Shown: positions 1 to 7,850, numbered from the stretch's first letter. The stretch: 19,781 nucleotides of DNA from JAWBOW01 sp038825775 (GCA_038825775.1 JAWBOW010000013.1:1-19781), one strand, 5' to 3'. Notes: a model not told the origin generated them from the letters alone. Translations and numbers: made by a program.

Positions 1-8
1 AACAAAGG

Positions 9-1250
9 TTGCTGAATAAAGAATACAATAAAAACTCTGAAGACGAAGAAAATGAGATAAGGAAGCTGGTTATGGGTATTAATTTTGATTTCATTATATT
101 TTCTGATAAAATCTTTGATAAATTATTAGAAATTTTTAAGAGCGATGAAAGGTTCGAAGACAAAAAAATTTTGAGATCTGAGCAAATTCAAATTATTTTT
201 GATAATTTAAAAGACTATATAATAAAATTTTACTATCCCACTCTTATAAGTTTACAAATTTATTTAAACGATGATAAGCTTACTGTTTTTGATTTCTCAA
301 AAATAAAACCTATATCAGAATGTTTTTTAAGAGGAGTTAGAGAACAAGTAGTTGGTTTGCCTAAAGAATATAAAGAAAGTTTAGTTTATCATATATCCAA
401 AACCTTTGAACAAATGCTTTATAGCGACCTTGAAGACAAAATAAGAAATTTTATTGAGAACAAATTTGATAACACAAATTTAAGAGAGAAAATTATTAGA
501 GAATATGAAAATTATTTAAGTATTGTCGTGAATGATGATAAAAAATTTAATTCAGATAGCTCCGAGTCTGATCTTTTTATAGATAGAAAAGATGAAATAT
601 TAAGTGATACAATAAGTAGTGTAATAGTTTTAGGAATAGAATACAGAGCAAAAATTCTTAAAGGATTACGTAAGTTTATTAAGAGTAAAGAAAATAGCAA
701 AAATGAATACATAGAAAAAATTGTAGAGAAAATTTTTAACAGATTGAATAAAGAGTACTTATCTTTTGTCAATTATGAAGAAAAAGAAGAAAGAATTGTA
801 AGTAAAGATACCAATAAATACTTAAAAATTTTTAAAGAAAATTATTTTAAATTTTACCAAAAAGATATAATACATTTAAGAAGATTCATAAGTCATCACT
901 TATCTTTATGTCTCAAAGAAAATAATTTTTTAACTCTTAATGAGCTTCACTCTTTATCAGATGGTGTTATCGCATTTTTAAGATCTGAACTTCTAAACAC
1001 GTACACAAAAACCATATATGAAATAATAAAGAATGATGAGCAAGAAAGAAAAGAAGTTTTAGATTATGTTATAACTAACAACCAACTTTTAGAAAAAATC
1101 TTGAAATCTAAATACAAACCTTTAGAAACAATAAGCAACGAATTTAAAGATCATGATTACAAAAGTATGATAGAAAAAAATAGGATATTACCTCTATATC
1201 AACTATCAATAGATTTTTTGAATATTGTTTTGCTTAGTGAATCGCACTAA
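9..1250 (+). CDS. Hypothetical helical protein, possibly 5'-truncated by the window edge
   Basis: I do not recognise this 413-residue protein. It is rich in Lys, Glu, Asn and Ile, with the heptad-like hydrophobic spacing of an all-helical soluble protein; there is no signal peptide or membrane segment. The start is uncertain. The frame is open to the left edge (codons CAA, AGG precede the TTG at 9), so the true start may lie outside the window; an in-frame ATG at 72 is the other inside option. Residues about 73-170 resemble residues 70-168 of the convergent neighbour at 1291-1941 (KFYYP versus KYYLP near the start, NYL at the end, about 97 residues apart in both). Residues 281-359 may be a second, weaker copy. 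It ends 40 bases before the convergent neighbour. Function unknown. Confidence 0.75.
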   Translation: MLNKEYNKNSEDEENEIRKLVMGINFDFIIFSDKIFDKLLEIFKSDERFEDKKILRSEQIQIIFDNLKDYIIKFYYPTLISLQIYLNDDKLTVFDFSKIKPISECFLRGVREQVVGLPKEYKESLVYHISKTFEQMLYSDLEDKIRNFIENKFDNTNLREKIIREYENYLSIVVNDDKKFNSDSSESDLFIDRKDEILSDTISSVIVLGIEYRAKILKGLRKFIKSKENSKNEYIEKIVEKIFNRLNKEYLSFVNYEEKEERIVSKDTNKYLKIFKENYFKFYQKDIIHLRRFISHHLSLCLKENNFLTLNELHSLSDGVIAFLRSELLNTYTKTIYEIIKNDEQERKEVLDYVITNNQLLEKILKSKYKPLETISNEFKDHDYKSMIEKNRILPLYQLSIDFLNIVLLSESH

Positions 1251-1306
1251 TTCAAAAAAATAAGAAAAATAGTTTAAAATTTTGTATTCTTTATTTTTTC
1301 TTTTGG
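1251..1306. terminator. Bidirectional oligo-T terminator region between convergent genes
   Basis: The short gap between the convergent genes holds A-runs at about 1253-1271, which read as U-tracts on the minus strand, and a T-rich stretch at about 1287-1306, which reads as a U-tract on the plus strand and overlaps the end of the minus-strand gene. Archaeal intrinsic termination relies mainly on such U-tracts, without a required hairpin. Seen in sequence; termination itself is inferred. Confidence 0.4.
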
Positions 1307-1941
1307 TATTTATCCATATTAAATTTTTGCTCAGCTTCTTGAATCATGTAAGCCATCATCATCTCTGTTAATGAATAATTATCTTCATTCATAAAATCCT
1401 CAGGATTCTCTTTTTTGTCAGACCATACACTTTGATTTAAATAATTAATAAATGTTTTAACATAATGTGGTTTCTTTTGTGGATCTTCAAGCACGTCTTT
1501 TATTTTAAATTGTATTACTTCTTGATGATGCCTAAATAAACTATTCTTAAAGAGGTTTATAAGATCTGTAATTGCTTCATTATCTAATTTGTTATCATGC
1601 CTTTGCATTATTCTCTTTATATTTTCAATACTTAAACCAAAAACTTTGTATACAATCTCACTTACAAGAGGTGCTTTTTCAGGATTCTTTATATAATTTT
1701 GAAGTTCTTTTTCTAGTTCTGGAAGATAATATTTTAGTAATGCCACTTGTAAAGTTGAATATATTTCTTCTATCGTCTTTGGTTTTTTTGATTCATCTTG
1801 AGGATTCAATACACTTCTTATTTCTCCCTCTAATTTACTTCCTGTTGTGTAAGCATTATAAAGAATGTTTTCTAAAGACTTAGGATTAATATCTGCTGTT
1901 GAATTTTGAGCATTTTGTATATTTTTATTTTCATCAGGCAT
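1291..1941 (-). CDS. Hypothetical helical protein
   Basis: Unrecognised protein of 216 residues, predicted soluble and mostly helical. I chose the ATG at 1941 because GGTGA lies six bases upstream; the GTG two codons earlier (1947) directly abuts that Shine-Dalgarno. The N-terminal 55 residues are polar (Asn, Gln, Lys, Glu); a compact helical region spans roughly residues 56-175; the tail is acidic, Met-rich and then Lys-rich. The region from KYYLP (residue 70) to NYL (168) matches the spacing and hydrophobic pattern of residues 73-170 in the convergent gene at 9-1250, so the two may be distant paralogues. A TATA-like element (GTTTAAATAA) near 2025-2037 would give a leader of about 65 bases. 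Confidence 0.75.
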   Translation of the reverse strand: MPDENKNIQNAQNSTADINPKSLENILYNAYTTGSKLEGEIRSVLNPQDESKKPKTIEEIYSTLQVALLKYYLPELEKELQNYIKNPEKAPLVSEIVYKVFGLSIENIKRIMQRHDNKLDNEAITDLINLFKNSLFRHHQEVIQFKIKDVLEDPQKKPHYVKTFINYLNQSVWSDKKENPEDFMNEDNYSLTEMMMAYMIQEAEQKFNMDKYQKKK

Positions 1942-2023
1942 TTTCACTCACCTTTTAAATTTTATTTTTATTTTTTTATTCTTTAATAGTTATTTTTTAT
2001 CTTGTTATTTATTTTATCGCATT

Positions 2024-2037
2024 ATTATTTAAACCTT
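2024..2037 (-). promoter_or_regulatory. TATA box candidate for the 216-aa protein gene
   Basis: On the minus strand this reads AAAGGTTTAAATAATA, a purine-rich BRE-like step followed by a TATA-like core. It lies about 85-95 bases before the ATG at 1941, which leaves a leader of roughly 65 bases containing the GGTGA ribosome binding site. The surrounding DNA is very AT-rich, so the call is tentative. Confidence 0.4.
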
Positions 2038-2092
2038 TTGCTAGTTTTTACATTTTAGATGTTTTATTTTTGATTTTTTAATTTTAAATTTG

Positions 2093-3124
2093 TTATTTGT
2101 CAATATTATTATTATAATTTAAATGCAATTTTAAATTTAATCCTTCAATTATTTCTCTATAATGTTTTGGAAGTTCTGGCTCTTTTTCTATAAGTCCAAA
2201 TTGGTAAAGTATTTTTTGTTTGTAATAATTTAACTCCTGAACTAACTCTTCTTCTTTTTCATACTTTGTATTATATTGAAGTATAATTTTAAGATGTTGT
2301 TCTTCTTTTGGTAAAAATTCGACTCTTATTGTAGCAGCACCTTCTCCACTAATTGGTTCTTCTGTTATTTCATAAGCAGTATAAAGTGAATCTTCCAATT
2401 CCTCTTTTGAAGGAGCCTTATTTTTATAATCATAGTATTCCTTTAACTTGTTAATAAAATTCTCAAAGTCCTGTGTGCTTATTAAAATCTTTCTTCCACT
2501 ATTTTTTGCAAGACGAATGTAATTATCCTTTTCATTTTTTCTAACTTCAATATGTTCTTTGTAATTTTCATTTAATCTATCATAAAGATCTTTAACTAAA
2601 AGCTCCTTTTTTTTCTTATTTTGGTTTTTGTCCTTATTTTCCTGGATTACCTTATAAAAATCAAAAGTTGAAAATGTTCTTATGTAAAAATTATCAAAAT
2701 CTTCTGTTGTTGTAATATTTGTTTCTCTTTTTATGTTTTCTAAGCTATTTCTTGCATAATTTTCTGCTAATTTTTTTATTTCACTCTTGGCATCATTCAT
2801 GTTTCTGTTTTTATCCTTGCAAATATCATAGATCTTTGTAAAAAAATCTATTGTTTCTTCTGGTTTAGTTGCAGAGAATGCGAATCCAAGAATTAAGCTG
2901 TCATCATTAGTTGCATAATTGATCTTTTCAGGAAAAACTTCTAATAATTTTTCAAGTGTTTCTCTTTCTTGATTTTTTAATAAATTCTCTGAAAAACCAA
3001 AATTTTGTTTTGAATGAAAACACATTAAGTATGAAAGTTCTCCTAAAATTTCATTAATGCTTTTTTCATGATGTTCATTATTTTTCTTAGTTCCATTATT
3101 CCATTTGTTATTGTGATTTTGCAT
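2093..3124 (-). CDS. Hypothetical protein, leaderless start
   Basis: Unrecognised protein of 343 residues from the ATG at 3124. The frame could begin at a TTG at 3142, but the ATG is preferred because a clear TATA box (TTTATATA on the minus strand, 3148-3155) lies about 25-29 bases upstream, which puts transcription initiation at or next to the ATG, and no Shine-Dalgarno is present. The protein is polar with no signal peptide or membrane helix. A very polar Asn/His/Lys N-terminus (residues 1-25) precedes helical segments, a Lys/Asn-rich linker near residues 165-180, and a more mixed alpha/beta C-terminal part containing SGEGAATIRVEFL around residues 260-275. No catalytic motif was found. It lies downstream of, but apart from, the eS8 operon. 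Confidence 0.75.
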   Translation of the reverse strand: MQNHNNKWNNGTKKNNEHHEKSINEILGELSYLMCFHSKQNFGFSENLLKNQERETLEKLLEVFPEKINYATNDDSLILGFAFSATKPEETIDFFTKIYDICKDKNRNMNDAKSEIKKLAENYARNSLENIKRETNITTTEDFDNFYIRTFSTFDFYKVIQENKDKNQNKKKKELLVKDLYDRLNENYKEHIEVRKNEKDNYIRLAKNSGRKILISTQDFENFINKLKEYYDYKNKAPSKEELEDSLYTAYEITEEPISGEGAATIRVEFLPKEEQHLKIILQYNTKYEKEEELVQELNYYKQKILYQFGLIEKEPELPKHYREIIEGLNLKLHLNYNNNIDK

Positions 3125-3147
3125 ATTTAATATGTAATACAAAGAAG

Positions 3148-3155
3148 TATATAAA
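3148..3155 (-). promoter_or_regulatory. TATA box for a leaderless transcript
   Basis: TTTATATA on the minus strand, centred about 28 bases before the ATG at 3124. This is the spacing expected when archaeal transcription starts at the first base of the start codon. It supports choosing that ATG over the upstream TTG. Confidence 0.6.
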
Positions 3156-3205
3156 ACTTTCTATTTTTATAACTTAAAAGTGACAATAAAAAATTTTTAT
3201 GGTTT

Positions 3206-3592
3206 TTATTTCTTTCTCTCTATAAGAATAGCATTTACAGTTCCGTCTTGGCCTGGTCTTGAAGTAACCTTTGCTTTTCCTATTTCTGTGTCAATTATTG
3301 TTCCCTTTGTTATTATGTTTCTTCTTGCATAGTGCCTGTTGGCAGGGGTTTCCAATACAGTTCTTATCTTAACCTTTTGGCATTTTTTATTTTCATCCAA
3401 AACATTAGCATACGCTGCATTTAACATTCTGAGCTTTAAATTTCCGCCTCTAGTTCTTATTGGCTTTATTTTTTGAGGACCAACTTTTGTATATGCTGGT
3501 TCTCTTCCCAAATCCATCTTTCTCTTTTTCCTGAGTTGTTTGTAAGTTCCACCGCTTGGTTTTTTTCTTGACCTGAATTGTGAGATTGCCAT
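3206..3592 (-). CDS. rps8e: 30S ribosomal protein eS8 (S8e)
   Basis: Small-subunit ribosomal protein of 128 residues, an rRNA-binding protein shared by archaea and eukaryotes. The N-terminus (FRSRKKPSGG), the KKRKMDLGREPAYTKVG segment, the RTRGGNLKLR motif and the C-terminal TSRPGQDG region are the conserved features of the family. The ATG at 3592 is chosen because GGTGA lies four bases upstream and the resulting N-terminus fits known archaeal eS8. A GTG at 3607 overlaps the eL37 stop (GTGA) but would add five atypical residues. It is the last gene of the LSm-eL37-eS8 operon, 11 bases after eL37, so coupled translation is likely. A short U-tract follows near 3184-3198. Confidence 0.96.
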   Translation of the reverse strand: MAISQFRSRKKPSGGTYKQLRKKRKMDLGREPAYTKVGPQKIKPIRTRGGNLKLRMLNAAYANVLDENKKCQKVKIRTVLETPANRHYARRNIITKGTIIDTEIGKAKVTSRPGQDGTVNAILIERKK

Positions 3593-3603
3593 TATTTCAC
3601 CTT

Positions 3604-3774
3604 TCACTTACCTGGCTTTTTCCAATTATATTTTCTTAGTTTTGATGATCTTCCATAGCCGCAATGACTACAAACCTTTCTTTTTATGTGATAAGAAACA
3701 TGCCCGCACCTTCTGCATCTAATGTGGAGTTTTTTCTTGCCTTTCTTACCCATTGATGGAGTTCCCTTTGTCAT
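3604..3774 (-). CDS. rpl37e: 50S ribosomal protein eL37 (L37e), short gene
   Basis: A 56-codon gene read directly from the minus strand. It begins MTKGTPSMGKKGKKK and carries a zinc-binding set CRRC (C20, C23) and CSHC (C35, C38), followed by the basic GYGRSSKLRKYNWKK tail, all diagnostic of eL37. The large-subunit protein threads into 23S rRNA and binds one zinc ion. GGTGA sits six bases before the ATG at 3774; the stop is TGA at 3604-3606. It lies 24 bases after the LSm gene and 11 bases before the eS8 start. The LSm-eL37 pairing is a well-known archaeal gene order. Its length is normal for the family, so it is complete. Confidence 0.96.
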   Translation of the reverse strand: MTKGTPSMGKKGKKKLHIRCRRCGHVSYHIKRKVCSHCGYGRSSKLRKYNWKKPGK

Positions 3775-3798
3775 GAGTGCTCACCAAAAGAATTTTTT

Positions 3799-4026
3799 TT
3801 ATTGTGGAGCAATTATTGTTATTGTGTCTCCTCTTACAAAAACAACTCCTAATTTTCTTGTAAGTTGGCCATCAACATACTCTTCTGCGTCTTCAATTAC
3901 CATGTTTATGTGTATATCAAATGCCTTTAATTTTCCAACATATTGCTTTCCATTTTTTAATTCTACAATAATTCTCTTGTCTCGTGCTTTGTTCAAAGCA
4001 TCTAATGGTCTTGGTGGTTCTGCCAT
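3799..4026 (-). CDS. Archaeal Sm-like protein (SmAP/LSm)
   Basis: RNA-binding Sm-fold protein of 75 residues. Archaeal members form hexameric or heptameric rings that bind U-rich RNA. The Sm1 motif is clear at residues about 18-49 (FDIHINMVIEDAEE, matching the usual D-x-H-x-N pattern at D37, H39, N41) and Sm2 at 58-72 (VVFVRGDTI, with R65-G66). Length is typical. A G-rich ribosome binding site (GGGGGT) lies a few bases upstream of the ATG at 4026. It is the first gene of the LSm-eL37-eS8 operon, which ties an RNA-chaperone protein to ribosome synthesis; the LSm-eL37 part of this order is widely conserved in archaea. Confidence 0.95.
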   Translation of the reverse strand: MAEPPRPLDALNKARDKRIIVELKNGKQYVGKLKAFDIHINMVIEDAEEYVDGQLTRKLGVVFVRGDTITIIAPQ

Positions 4027-4079
4027 TTTTAATACCCCCTGTTTTTCTAAAACTTTAATTATTTTTAAGCTATTGTGGT

Positions 4080-4091
4080 TTTATTTAAAAA
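4080..4091 (-). promoter_or_regulatory. TATA box candidate for the LSm-eL37-eS8 operon
   Basis: The minus strand reads CTTTTTAAATAAAA here, a TATA-like core 55-65 bases before the LSm ATG, implying a leader of about 30 bases that contains the GGGGGT ribosome binding site. A second AT element (AATTTAAATAC) lies about 30 bases further upstream and could be an alternative. The region between this gene and the next (4027-4142) holds no other gene. Confidence 0.45.
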
Positions 4092-4142
4092 GTTTTCCGT
4101 TGAACAAGATAGTTAGTATTTAAATTTTACGTTATTATTTAA

Positions 4143-4499
4143 TCACCATCTTCCTTTCATCTGCATCTCAAGATTTGATATTCTTTGGTTTAGGTTATCA
4201 ATGGCCATTTTTATGGTATCAAGCTTTGCTGAGATTATTTCAAGAGTCTTTTCTATAATTTCTTCTCTTGAACTTTGGGTAACTATTTGAGGGTTTTGTA
4301 TTGTTTGATAAGAAGGATATTGTTGTTGTGGAAAATTCCTATTAAAACTTTGTTGAAAATCTGTTGGCGGTTCGTAATTTGGATTCATTGCATGCTCATC
4401 AATTCCTGTTTTTAAACCAAGAACTTCCTTGTCAAGCTTTTCAAGCCCTAAGTCGTCTTCTTTTTTCTTCCAAAAAGCAAATTTGCTTAAAAATCCCAT
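4143..4499 (-). CDS. Small protein with amphipathic N-terminus and coiled coil
   Basis: A 118-residue protein of unknown function. The N-terminus MGFLSKFAFWKKK is short, aromatic and basic, and looks like an amphipathic membrane-contacting helix. Residues 35-77 are a Pro/Gln/Asn/Tyr-rich, probably disordered linker. Residues about 78-115 (starting SREEIIEKTL) have heptad-like hydrophobic spacing typical of a coiled coil. Small proteins of this build are frequent in DPANN genomes as I recall them, but I cannot name a family. GAGGTG lies five bases before the ATG at 4499. A TATA-like GATTTATAAG near 4545-4554 and a 6-bp inverted repeat AAAACT-AA-AGTTTT at 4521-4534 lie just upstream. A peripheral membrane scaffold is one possibility, inferred only. 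Confidence 0.8.
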   Translation of the reverse strand: MGFLSKFAFWKKKEDDLGLEKLDKEVLGLKTGIDEHAMNPNYEPPTDFQQSFNRNFPQQQYPSYQTIQNPQIVTQSSREEIIEKTLEIISAKLDTIKMAIDNLNQRISNLEMQMKGRW

Positions 4500-4615
4500 C
4501 TTACACCTCTTTTTGTGATTAAAACTAAAGTTTTCTTTTGTTTTATGTTCTTATAAATCTTTCTAATTTTTTTATTTGTTTTAACTCTTGCATGTTAAGT
4601 TTAACTTGTCGTTTT

Positions 4616-7051
4616 CTATTTTCCCCTCTTAGCATAAAAAATCTTTAATATTGAATTAAAAACTTCCCTTAAAAAATTCTTTTCTTCTTTTTCTATTTTT
4701 GTTTGGTTTATAGTTGTATTAGTAAGTTGAATTTTAGTCGTTTCTTTTTTAACTTCTAAGACAGAGCTCTTGTTTTCGATGCTTAAATTTAGAAGATAAG
4801 AGTTCGAGTAGGTTGTGTAATTTTCTTCGAGAATTTTGTAATATAATATTGCCCTTTTTAGAACTAAATATCCAAGTTCTTGGTATTCTTTTGTTAGGTT
4901 TAACTCGTAAGTTAATATTCGCTCTGTTTGTGGTTCAATTGAAACAAAGAATTCTTTTAAATCTTTAACATTTACTTCTGCTCTCTTGCTTCCAATATTT
5001 TTTAATGTTAAACTAACAATGACTTTTGAATCATTAAGAACTGCGCTCTTATTTGCTATTATTGCTTCTCCTGAAACAAAACTTCTGTTAACATAAATTT
5101 TAACTTGAGTTGTATTTTGCTCGAAGACGTTTCCGTAAATATCTTCAAAAAATATTTTCACGGGCTCAAATTTTAGAGTTCCGTTTAATTTTGGTCTTAA
5201 CTTATTTTTTACAATTACTTGTTCTTCAGGATTAAGTTTTTTTATTAAGAATGCTGTTTCTTTAAAATCATATTCTTCTTGCTCTGGCATTAAAACTCTA
5301 ATATTATAAATTGGTTCTCTGAAAGAATTTGTTAGTTGAAGCTCGTAGCCAAAAAAATTTCCTGCATATTCTGCTGAAGGAAAAACTTGAACATAAGATA
5401 GTTTTATGCTTCTAGGAATAACCTCTAGTTTTGATGTTTTTGAAATCATTCTAATTTCGTCAGAATAATTGTATGTTGCTGTTGTTTGTATTAAGTATTC
5501 CTTGCTTTTGTTAAGATTGGGAGCTTTTATAGGATAGGTGTAAGCGGTTACTGTTTCTCCTGGATAAACAAGAACTGTTTTTTTAATTGTTTGGTTTGAT
5601 TTTAAAATCTCTTCAGGACATTTGTCTTCTAATGTTATAGTGATGTTTGCATTTCTATTGTTTTTTACAGAAACTTCAAAGAATGTTTCTTCATAACTCT
5701 CAATCTTATTCTTGAATGTGTGTGTTATTGTTATTTCTTTAATTGGTTCTATAAAAATGTCCTTTGTAATGTTTTGTGTAAAATGATCTCCATACTCTGT
5801 ATAGTATGATGTTTGGATTTTAAGCTTATACTGCTTTCTTGAATTCTCTTTTGGGGTTGTTATTGTTTTATTAAGTATTGTTATTCTCTGCATCGGCTTT
5901 AATTCTTTTATACTAATATTTTCTGTTCCTAAAAGCTCGCTTGATACTGTTATGTTTAGTTCTTTTAAACTTATTTTTGTTGATGGGTTTTGGATTTGTG
6001 CTCTTATATTCACTTCTTCATCACTCTCAAAAACAAGGGAGTTTGAGAAGAATATTGATGGTTCTATGCTTTTTATAATAAGTTTTTTTGTTGATTGAAC
6101 TTCTTCAAAAGCATTTTTTGCAATAAGGATTATTTGAGAACTACCAAACCTTTTTCCCTTTATGTTGATAAAAAAACTCTTTGTTGAGTTTTTAGGTATA
6201 GACGAATTAAGGACACAAACATTTGATTTGTAACATAAAATATTTGAGCCTGTTATTTCGCAGCTGTCAGGAACTATAATTTTTATTTCTACTTTACTTT
6301 CATTTATAAAATTCGTTATGTTTACATCAACCCTTGTTTCTTCTCCTATAAATATTTCTGTTTTGTTTAGGTAAAAGCTTACATTGAGAGATGGTTTTAC
6401 AGTCAAGGTGTGGAGTGAACTATAAGATGTTTCTTTGTTCCCGTATGCTTGATATTCAATCTTTGCTCTTGTTTTGTATGTTGATTCTCTTAAAGCAATA
6501 ATTTCGTAGGAGTAGTCTGTATGATAGTTTGGTGGTATTATTCCTTCTGCATAAAATTCCTTGCTACCATTAGCCAATAAAAGCCCCTCTGGAAGTTCAT
6601 CATAATATTTAAATGGGATACTGTAGTTTGCTGTGTTGTTTATAGTAACATTAACCAATATTTTCTGTCCGACATAAACATTTGTAGAACTTAAAGTTCT
6701 TGAAACTGTAAGAACACTTGTATTATAGTAGGTTCTTATGTATGCTTTTGGTTTACCGTTTGTGATTGTTACATTCAAAAGACAGATGTTTATTTCTTCA
6801 ATGTTCTCGCAAGTGTTGTTGAGTATTGTGGTGATTTTAGAGTTGTATTTTACTAAAAGGTTCTTTTCTGTGCTTACATAAATTGTGAATACTTTATTGT
6901 TTACTTTTAAATCTTCTCCAGAAGTTATCCAAGAGTAAGAAGTTACTGCGCTTGAGTTTTTAGAGAATAATAAGATAACAGCCAAAAGAATCAAGACATA
7001 AAATATTGTTTTTTTGTTTTTTGAAATCATTTTTTGATAAAACTTTTTCAT
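4616..7051 (-). CDS. Large secreted protein of tandem Ig-like (CARDB/DUF11-like) domains
   Basis: An 811-residue surface protein. From the ATG at 7051, a basic N-terminus and hydrophobic stretch (IFYVLILLAVILLF, residues about 16-29) followed by SSAV form a signal peptide or anchor. The rest is about six beta-rich units of roughly 100-120 residues. Each opens with a Ser/Val-rich strand and a V-x-V-x-I-x-N-type phrase (for example VNVTINNT, VDVNITN, VSVKNN), the pattern of CARDB/DUF11-like adhesion domains. About thirty N-x-S/T sequons suggest heavy N-glycosylation. The tail ends in basic residues with no second membrane helix. The frame extends to an ATG at 7096 inside the upstream gene, but 7051 lies four bases after that gene's stop and gives a better signal peptide. 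It is the second gene of a two-gene envelope operon. Confidence 0.85.
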   Translation of the reverse strand: MKKFYQKMISKNKKTIFYVLILLAVILLFSKNSSAVTSYSWITSGEDLKVNNKVFTIYVSTEKNLLVKYNSKITTILNNTCENIEEINICLLNVTITNGKPKAYIRTYYNTSVLTVSRTLSSTNVYVGQKILVNVTINNTANYSIPFKYYDELPEGLLLANGSKEFYAEGIIPPNYHTDYSYEIIALRESTYKTRAKIEYQAYGNKETSYSSLHTLTVKPSLNVSFYLNKTEIFIGEETRVDVNITNFINESKVEIKIIVPDSCEITGSNILCYKSNVCVLNSSIPKNSTKSFFINIKGKRFGSSQIILIAKNAFEEVQSTKKLIIKSIEPSIFFSNSLVFESDEEVNIRAQIQNPSTKISLKELNITVSSELLGTENISIKELKPMQRITILNKTITTPKENSRKQYKLKIQTSYYTEYGDHFTQNITKDIFIEPIKEITITHTFKNKIESYEETFFEVSVKNNRNANITITLEDKCPEEILKSNQTIKKTVLVYPGETVTAYTYPIKAPNLNKSKEYLIQTTATYNYSDEIRMISKTSKLEVIPRSIKLSYVQVFPSAEYAGNFFGYELQLTNSFREPIYNIRVLMPEQEEYDFKETAFLIKKLNPEEQVIVKNKLRPKLNGTLKFEPVKIFFEDIYGNVFEQNTTQVKIYVNRSFVSGEAIIANKSAVLNDSKVIVSLTLKNIGSKRAEVNVKDLKEFFVSIEPQTERILTYELNLTKEYQELGYLVLKRAILYYKILEENYTTYSNSYLLNLSIENKSSVLEVKKETTKIQLTNTTINQTKIEKEEKNFLREVFNSILKIFYAKRGK

Positions 7052-7055
7052 TTTT

Positions 7056-7814
7056 TTATCTTTTTGTTTCACTTGAATTGTTGGTTGGTTTTTCAAAAAA
7101 AGATTTTGTAAGCTTCTCAGGTATTATTGAAGTTAGATAAAATAAGGGGGTTTTTGGATAGACAATAACATTCTTCTTTTTGTATTCCCTTATTAAGTAT
7201 GAAAAGTCACTTTGAAGAGTTTCACTTACAACAATTGCAAACACCCTTGCCTTAAATTCTGAGTTTGTAGTGTTTGATAAAAGTTCTCTTTCAAAGTCCA
7301 TCCTGTCTTTCTCGCTTATTCTGCCTTTCTTAACAAGTGTGTTAGCGAATGTGGAGATTGGAACAGAGCTTTTTAATAATGTTAGGATTTCTTCATTTGT
7401 CAATTCAAACTCTTCTATTTTTATTTTGTTTTTAGAGTTTTTTATTGCCTGCTCGTTAAAAACAAAGAACTTGGTTGAGTTTGAAAGCATCTGTTTGTAT
7501 TTCTTACCATCATAAAAGTCCTGAAGTTCAGATATCTTTTTTTCGTCCAAAGGCTCAAATTCTTCTTTTGAAAAGATTGTTGTGAAGCCAGATTGTATTT
7601 TATTATCAGCAATAAAGAGAAACATAACTCTTTTAGAAGGAAGAGTTCTCATGCTTGAAACATCATTATAGACTAAAAGAGCCAATATTATAAAAATTGC
7701 AAAAATGAAGAGTATTGAAATTAAAATCGCCTTAAACAATGTTTTAACAAACTTGAAAATTAAGAATATCAGAACAATGATTAATAGTAAACTTATTAAA
7801 AATCCTACATCCAT
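7056..7814 (-). CDS. Membrane protein with two N-terminal helices and an extracytoplasmic domain
   Basis: A 252-residue protein of unrecognised family. Two hydrophobic helices (about residues 4-22 and 28-48) are joined by a basic loop (KFVKTLFK), so by the positive-inside rule the loop is cytoplasmic and the roughly 200-residue C-terminal domain faces outward. That domain is mixed alpha/beta, Lys/Glu/Phe-rich, and ends in PTNNSSETKR. GAGGTG lies five bases before the ATG at 7814, and a TATA element (ATTTAAATATA) at 7851-7861. Its stop is four bases before the start of the large Ig-like secreted protein, so the two are almost certainly co-transcribed and may form an envelope complex. Confidence 0.85.
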   Translation of the reverse strand: MDVGFLISLLLIIVLIFLIFKFVKTLFKAILISILFIFAIFIILALLVYNDVSSMRTLPSKRVMFLFIADNKIQSGFTTIFSKEEFEPLDEKKISELQDFYDGKKYKQMLSNSTKFFVFNEQAIKNSKNKIKIEEFELTNEEILTLLKSSVPISTFANTLVKKGRISEKDRMDFERELLSNTTNSEFKARVFAIVVSETLQSDFSYLIREYKKKNVIVYPKTPLFYLTSIIPEKLTKSFFEKPTNNSSETKR

Positions 7815-7850
7815 GATAACACCTCTTTTTTTAAAGATTTACTCAAGGAT

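Noticed and set aside
1860..2420. LEDSLYTAY in the 343-aa protein resembles LENILYNAY in the 216-aa protein
   Set aside because: Only nine residues match, with no extension on either side, so homology cannot be claimed.
4112..4119. GTTAGTAT upstream of the LSm operon, identical to the inverted motif near the S-layer start
   Set aside because: A single 8-base match in an AT-rich window of this size is likely chance; the same core also occurs inside a coding region near 13341.
3722..4123. A 133-codon plus-strand frame opposite LSm and eL37
   Set aside because: It is antisense to two confidently identified genes, has no family signature, and lacks a promoter or ribosome binding site of its own.
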